From NCBI GenBank assembly GCA_027620595.1, contig JAQCDI010000116.1:1-7825 (forward strand): a stretch of 7,825 nucleotides of DNA, read 5' to 3'. This stretch comes from Bacteroidota bacterium (GTDB taxonomy: Bacteria > Bacteroidota > Rhodothermia > Rhodothermales > UBA10348). The notes beneath the pieces are model-generated. The model searched no databases and was not told the DNA's origin. It saw only the letters and a program-made list of their open reading frames with translations. Shown here one piece after another: positions 5,985 through 7,825 of this stretch (position 1 is the stretch's first letter; every line of letters begins with the position of its first letter). The position numbers were made by a program, and so were the translations under genes.

Positions 5985-6506
5985 ATGCCGCACACCATTG
6001 CCGCCGCCGTCCGCACCATTGCCGATTTCCCCGAACCGGGCATCCAGTTCAAGGACATCACGCCCATCCTGGCCGATGCCGCGTTGCTTCGCCGCGCCGT
6101 GAATGGCCTGGCCGAGCCTTGGAAAGGCCACGGAATCACGAAAGTCATCGGCATCGAATCCCGGGGATTCATTCTCGGCGCCATGTTGGCCGATGAGTTG
6201 GGCGCCGGCTTCATTCCGGTCCGAAAGCAGGGAAAACTGCCCTTTACCACCATCCGGGAGAGCTATGAGCTCGAATATGGAACGGACACGATCGAGATGC
6301 ACATCGATGCCGTTTCCGACCGGGACATGGTGTTGATCCACGATGACGTGATTGCCACAGGCGGCACGGCCGCAGCCACCCACCGACTGGCCCGCTTTGC
6401 CGGGGCCGAGGTGGCCGGGTTCTCGTTCCTCATCGAACTGGGATTCCTCGATGGACGCAGCCGGCTGCCTGCCGATGCCGCGTTCCACGCCCTGCTGACG
6501 TACTGA
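5985..6506 (+). CDS. apt: Adenine phosphoribosyltransferase
   Basis: A 173-residue purine-salvage enzyme that converts adenine and PRPP to AMP and pyrophosphate in the cytoplasm. The N-terminal VRTIADFPEPGIQFKDITPI (9-28) is the Apt hallmark for base recognition. ESRGFILG (58-65), RKQGKLP (80-86) and the flexible-loop YELEYGTD (94-101) follow in the usual order. The PRPP-binding motif is VLIHDDVIATGGTA (116-129), with the two adjacent aspartates and the TGGT loop intact. The length matches the family norm of about 170-180. The reading frame extends far upstream inside the amidase gene, but the ATG at 5985 is chosen because it lies just after the amidase stop and gives the standard N-terminus. 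It probably shares a transcript with the amidase, although the two functions are not obviously linked. It ends 5 nt from the stop of the convergent ridA. Confidence 0.97.
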   Translation: MPHTIAAAVRTIADFPEPGIQFKDITPILADAALLRRAVNGLAEPWKGHGITKVIGIESRGFILGAMLADELGAGFIPVRKQGKLPFTTIRESYELEYGTDTIEMHIDAVSDRDMVLIHDDVIATGGTAAATHRLARFAGAEVAGFSFLIELGFLDGRSRLPADAAFHALLTY

Positions 6507-6511
6507 CCGAC

Positions 6512-6913
6512 CTACTTGACGGCCACGCAGGAAATCTCCACCCGCGCACCCCGGGGGATGGCGCATACCTGCACGGCTTCGCGGGCCGGTGCGTTGGCGC
6601 CGAAGAAGCGGCCGTAGACCTCGTTGATCTGCGCGTAATCGTTGATGTCCGTCATGTACACGCGGCAAGCCACCACGTGCTCGAGGGTCATCCCGGCGGC
6701 GGTCAGAACTCCCTCCAGGTTTTCGAGTACCCGTTCGGTCTCCGCTTCAATCGAATCGGTCACCATGTGACCCGTTTTCGGATCGATGGGAATCTGGCCC
6801 GAGCAATAGAGGGTGTTGCCTACCTGGACGCCCTGGCTGTATGGACCGATGGCGGCCGGAGCCAACTGGGTTTTTATCCGGTGACGGTCGATGGCCAATT
6901 CCCGCTTGCGCAT
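6512..6913 (-). CDS. ridA: RidA family reactive enamine/imine deaminase
   Basis: A 133-residue RidA/YjgF/UK114 family protein. Members form trimers in the cytoplasm and hydrolyse reactive 2-aminoacrylate and related enamines/imines released by PLP enzymes, protecting those enzymes. Visible signatures are APAAIGPYSQGVQVGNTLYC (18-37), SGQIPIDPKTG (38-48), VYMTDINDYAQIN (85-97) and the C-terminal PAREAVQVCAIPRGARVEIS. The substrate-carboxylate-binding arginine is R111 and the active-site glutamate is E126, so the deaminase subgroup residues are present. The N-terminus is about eight residues longer than usual before the KTQLAP start. ATG at 6913 is the only ATG; a TTG five codons in is an alternative. 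It converges on apt and shares a 99-nt divergent region with the SDR gene. No terminator is visible between the convergent stops. Confidence 0.95.
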   Translation of the reverse strand: MRKRELAIDRHRIKTQLAPAAIGPYSQGVQVGNTLYCSGQIPIDPKTGHMVTDSIEAETERVLENLEGVLTAAGMTLEHVVACRVYMTDINDYAQINEVYGRFFGANAPAREAVQVCAIPRGARVEISCVAVK

Positions 6914-6993
6914 CCTGGTTTCGGGTAGCTTGGATAGGTGAAGGCGAACGGCGTAAACTCCGCTGAATACGCGCTTTAGACAAACGAATTATC

Positions 6994-7000
6994 AAGGAAG
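6994..7000 (+). promoter_or_regulatory. Weak Shine-Dalgarno-like site before the SDR gene
   Basis: AAGGAAG ends 12 nt before the ATG at 7013, longer than the usual 5-9 nt. It is one of the few purine-rich sequences near a start in this window, but its distance makes a functional role uncertain. It lies in the 99-nt divergent gap between ridA and the SDR gene, where both promoters must be; no convincing -35/-10 pair was found. Confidence 0.25.
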
Positions 7001-7012
7001 ACCCCCTCCGAC

Positions 7013-7825
7013 ATGGATCTCAGAATGCAGGATGCCCGGGCCTTTGTCGCCGGGGCCAGCAGTGGTCTCGGGCGCGCCATCGCTCGCCAGTTGTTGATGG
7101 AAGGATGCCGGGTGGCCATATGCTCGCGAACCGCGGACCGAATCGAATCGGCCAGGGATTGGCTGCTCCGGGAAACGGGCTGCCCGCCCCACCACGTGCT
7201 TGCGCTGACGTGTGATGTAACGCAGGAGTCGTCGGTCCTGGAGGCTCTGGCCGCAGCAGCCGGACACTTCGGCGGCCTGGATCTAGTGGTGACCAACGCG
7301 GGCGGACCAAGAACGGGGCAGATTGATGACCTGAGCGCCGAAGACTGGCGGGGCGGAATCGAACTGAACCTCATGAGCACGATCAACCTGTGTCGTGCGG
7401 CGCTGTCCCACCTGCGTGCGGCCCGCCGTCAGGAAAGGCACGCCTCCATCCTGATGATCAGCTCGCTTTCGGCCAAACAACCGATCATGTCGCTCTACCT
7501 CTCGAATGTGGCTCGCGCCGGCGTACAGGGCTTTGCCAAGAGCCTTTCCGAGGAATTGGGCGCGGAAGGCATCACAGTCAACAGCATCCTTCCCGGCTAC
7601 ACCCGGACCGATCGGTTGAGCCACCTTTCCGAATCCCTGAATGAGCGGACAGGGCGATCCATCGAAGACATCGAAGCGGGATGGGCGGCCAACAGCGCCC
7701 TCAAGCGCATCGGCACGGAAGACGAATTTGCCGCGGCTGCCACGTTCCTGCTCAGCCCCCGTGCAGGCTTCATCACCGGCCAGGCCCTGGTCGTGGACGG
7801 CGGCGCCGTCAAATCCCTCCTCTAG
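7013..7825 (+). CDS. Atypical short-chain dehydrogenase/reductase (SDR) lacking canonical YxxxK
   Basis: A 270-residue classical-size SDR with a Rossmann fold. The dinucleotide-binding loop is AGASSGLGRAIA (13-24); CSRT (37-40) suggests NADP preference. CDVT (67-70), TNAGG (94-98) and N119 in ELNL follow in family order. The catalytic serine is in MISSLSAK (148-155). Where Tyr-x-x-x-Lys should be, the protein has YLSNVARAG (162-170): aligned by spacing to the serine and to the downstream GFAKSL, the Tyr position is S164 and the Lys position is R168, with Y162 two residues away. VNSILPGYTRTD (189-200) and GQALVVDGG (256-264) complete the fold. I recall a subgroup of bacterial SDRs with a similar LSN..R pattern, usually annotated only as 3-oxoacyl-ACP reductase-like. 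The substrate cannot be assigned, and activity by the normal mechanism is doubtful. The stop codon ends at the last base of the window. Confidence 0.88.
   Translation: MDLRMQDARAFVAGASSGLGRAIARQLLMEGCRVAICSRTADRIESARDWLLRETGCPPHHVLALTCDVTQESSVLEALAAAAGHFGGLDLVVTNAGGPRTGQIDDLSAEDWRGGIELNLMSTINLCRAALSHLRAARRQERHASILMISSLSAKQPIMSLYLSNVARAGVQGFAKSLSEELGAEGITVNSILPGYTRTDRLSHLSESLNERTGRSIEDIEAGWAANSALKRIGTEDEFAAAATFLLSPRAGFITGQALVVDGGAVKSLL

Noticed and set aside
6507..6511. Shared bidirectional terminator between apt and ridA
   Set aside because: No stem-loop with a T run is visible in or around the 5-nt gap.
5895..6668. Minus-strand ORF of 257 codons opposite apt and the ridA 3' end
   Set aside because: It overlaps two well-supported genes and has no recognisable motif.
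1..7825. CRISPR array, tRNA, rRNA or known riboswitch
   Set aside because: No regularly spaced repeats, tRNA-like cloverleaf or conserved RNA element was recognised in the non-coding stretches.

Overview
The window reads as a bacterial chromosome segment of high GC (about 60-75% in most genes) with one clearly AT-richer stretch at 3483-4680. Almost none of the starts has a Shine-Dalgarno sequence, which is typical of Bacteroidota and relatives. With the high GC and the type of ECF sigma factor, this points to a Rhodothermota/Rhodothermales-like organism. That placement is an inference at moderate to low confidence, because no marker gene settles it.

Left part (1-3451, + strand): a four-gene cluster. 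An ECF sigma factor (175-780) is followed by a single-pass membrane protein with no cysteines, placed where an anti-sigma factor usually sits (815-1447). Two exported proteins (1494-2411 and 2508-3275) follow; they share an N-terminal 'DGKV..NGK.V' block and a C-terminal coiled coil with a common 'KQA ... II..R...LL' pattern. A strong rho-independent terminator at 3412-3451 closes the unit, preceded by a second nested hairpin. This looks like an envelope-signalling unit: sigma factor, membrane-bound regulator, and two related extracytoplasmic helical proteins that could be sensors, modulators or outputs. I cannot name a described system that matches it.

Middle (3483-4681): an island of different composition. 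On the minus strand is an intact OmpR-type response regulator. Overlapping its start by 4 nt is the last ~50 codons of a histidine kinase whose remainder is gone. The kinase sequence breaks at about 4319 into AT-rich DNA (28% GC in 4321-4380) holding a broken, unidentified reading frame and small inverted repeats. This looks like a deletion or insertion scar in a formerly complete two-component operon.

Right part (4682-7825): ordinary genes. A secreted N-acetylmuramoyl-L-alanine amidase and adenine phosphoribosyltransferase (apt) lie 16 nt apart on the + strand. ridA converges on apt with 5 nt between stop codons. Divergent from ridA is a short-chain dehydrogenase (SDR) whose usual catalytic Tyr-x-x-x-Lys is replaced; its stop codon is the last three bases of the window.
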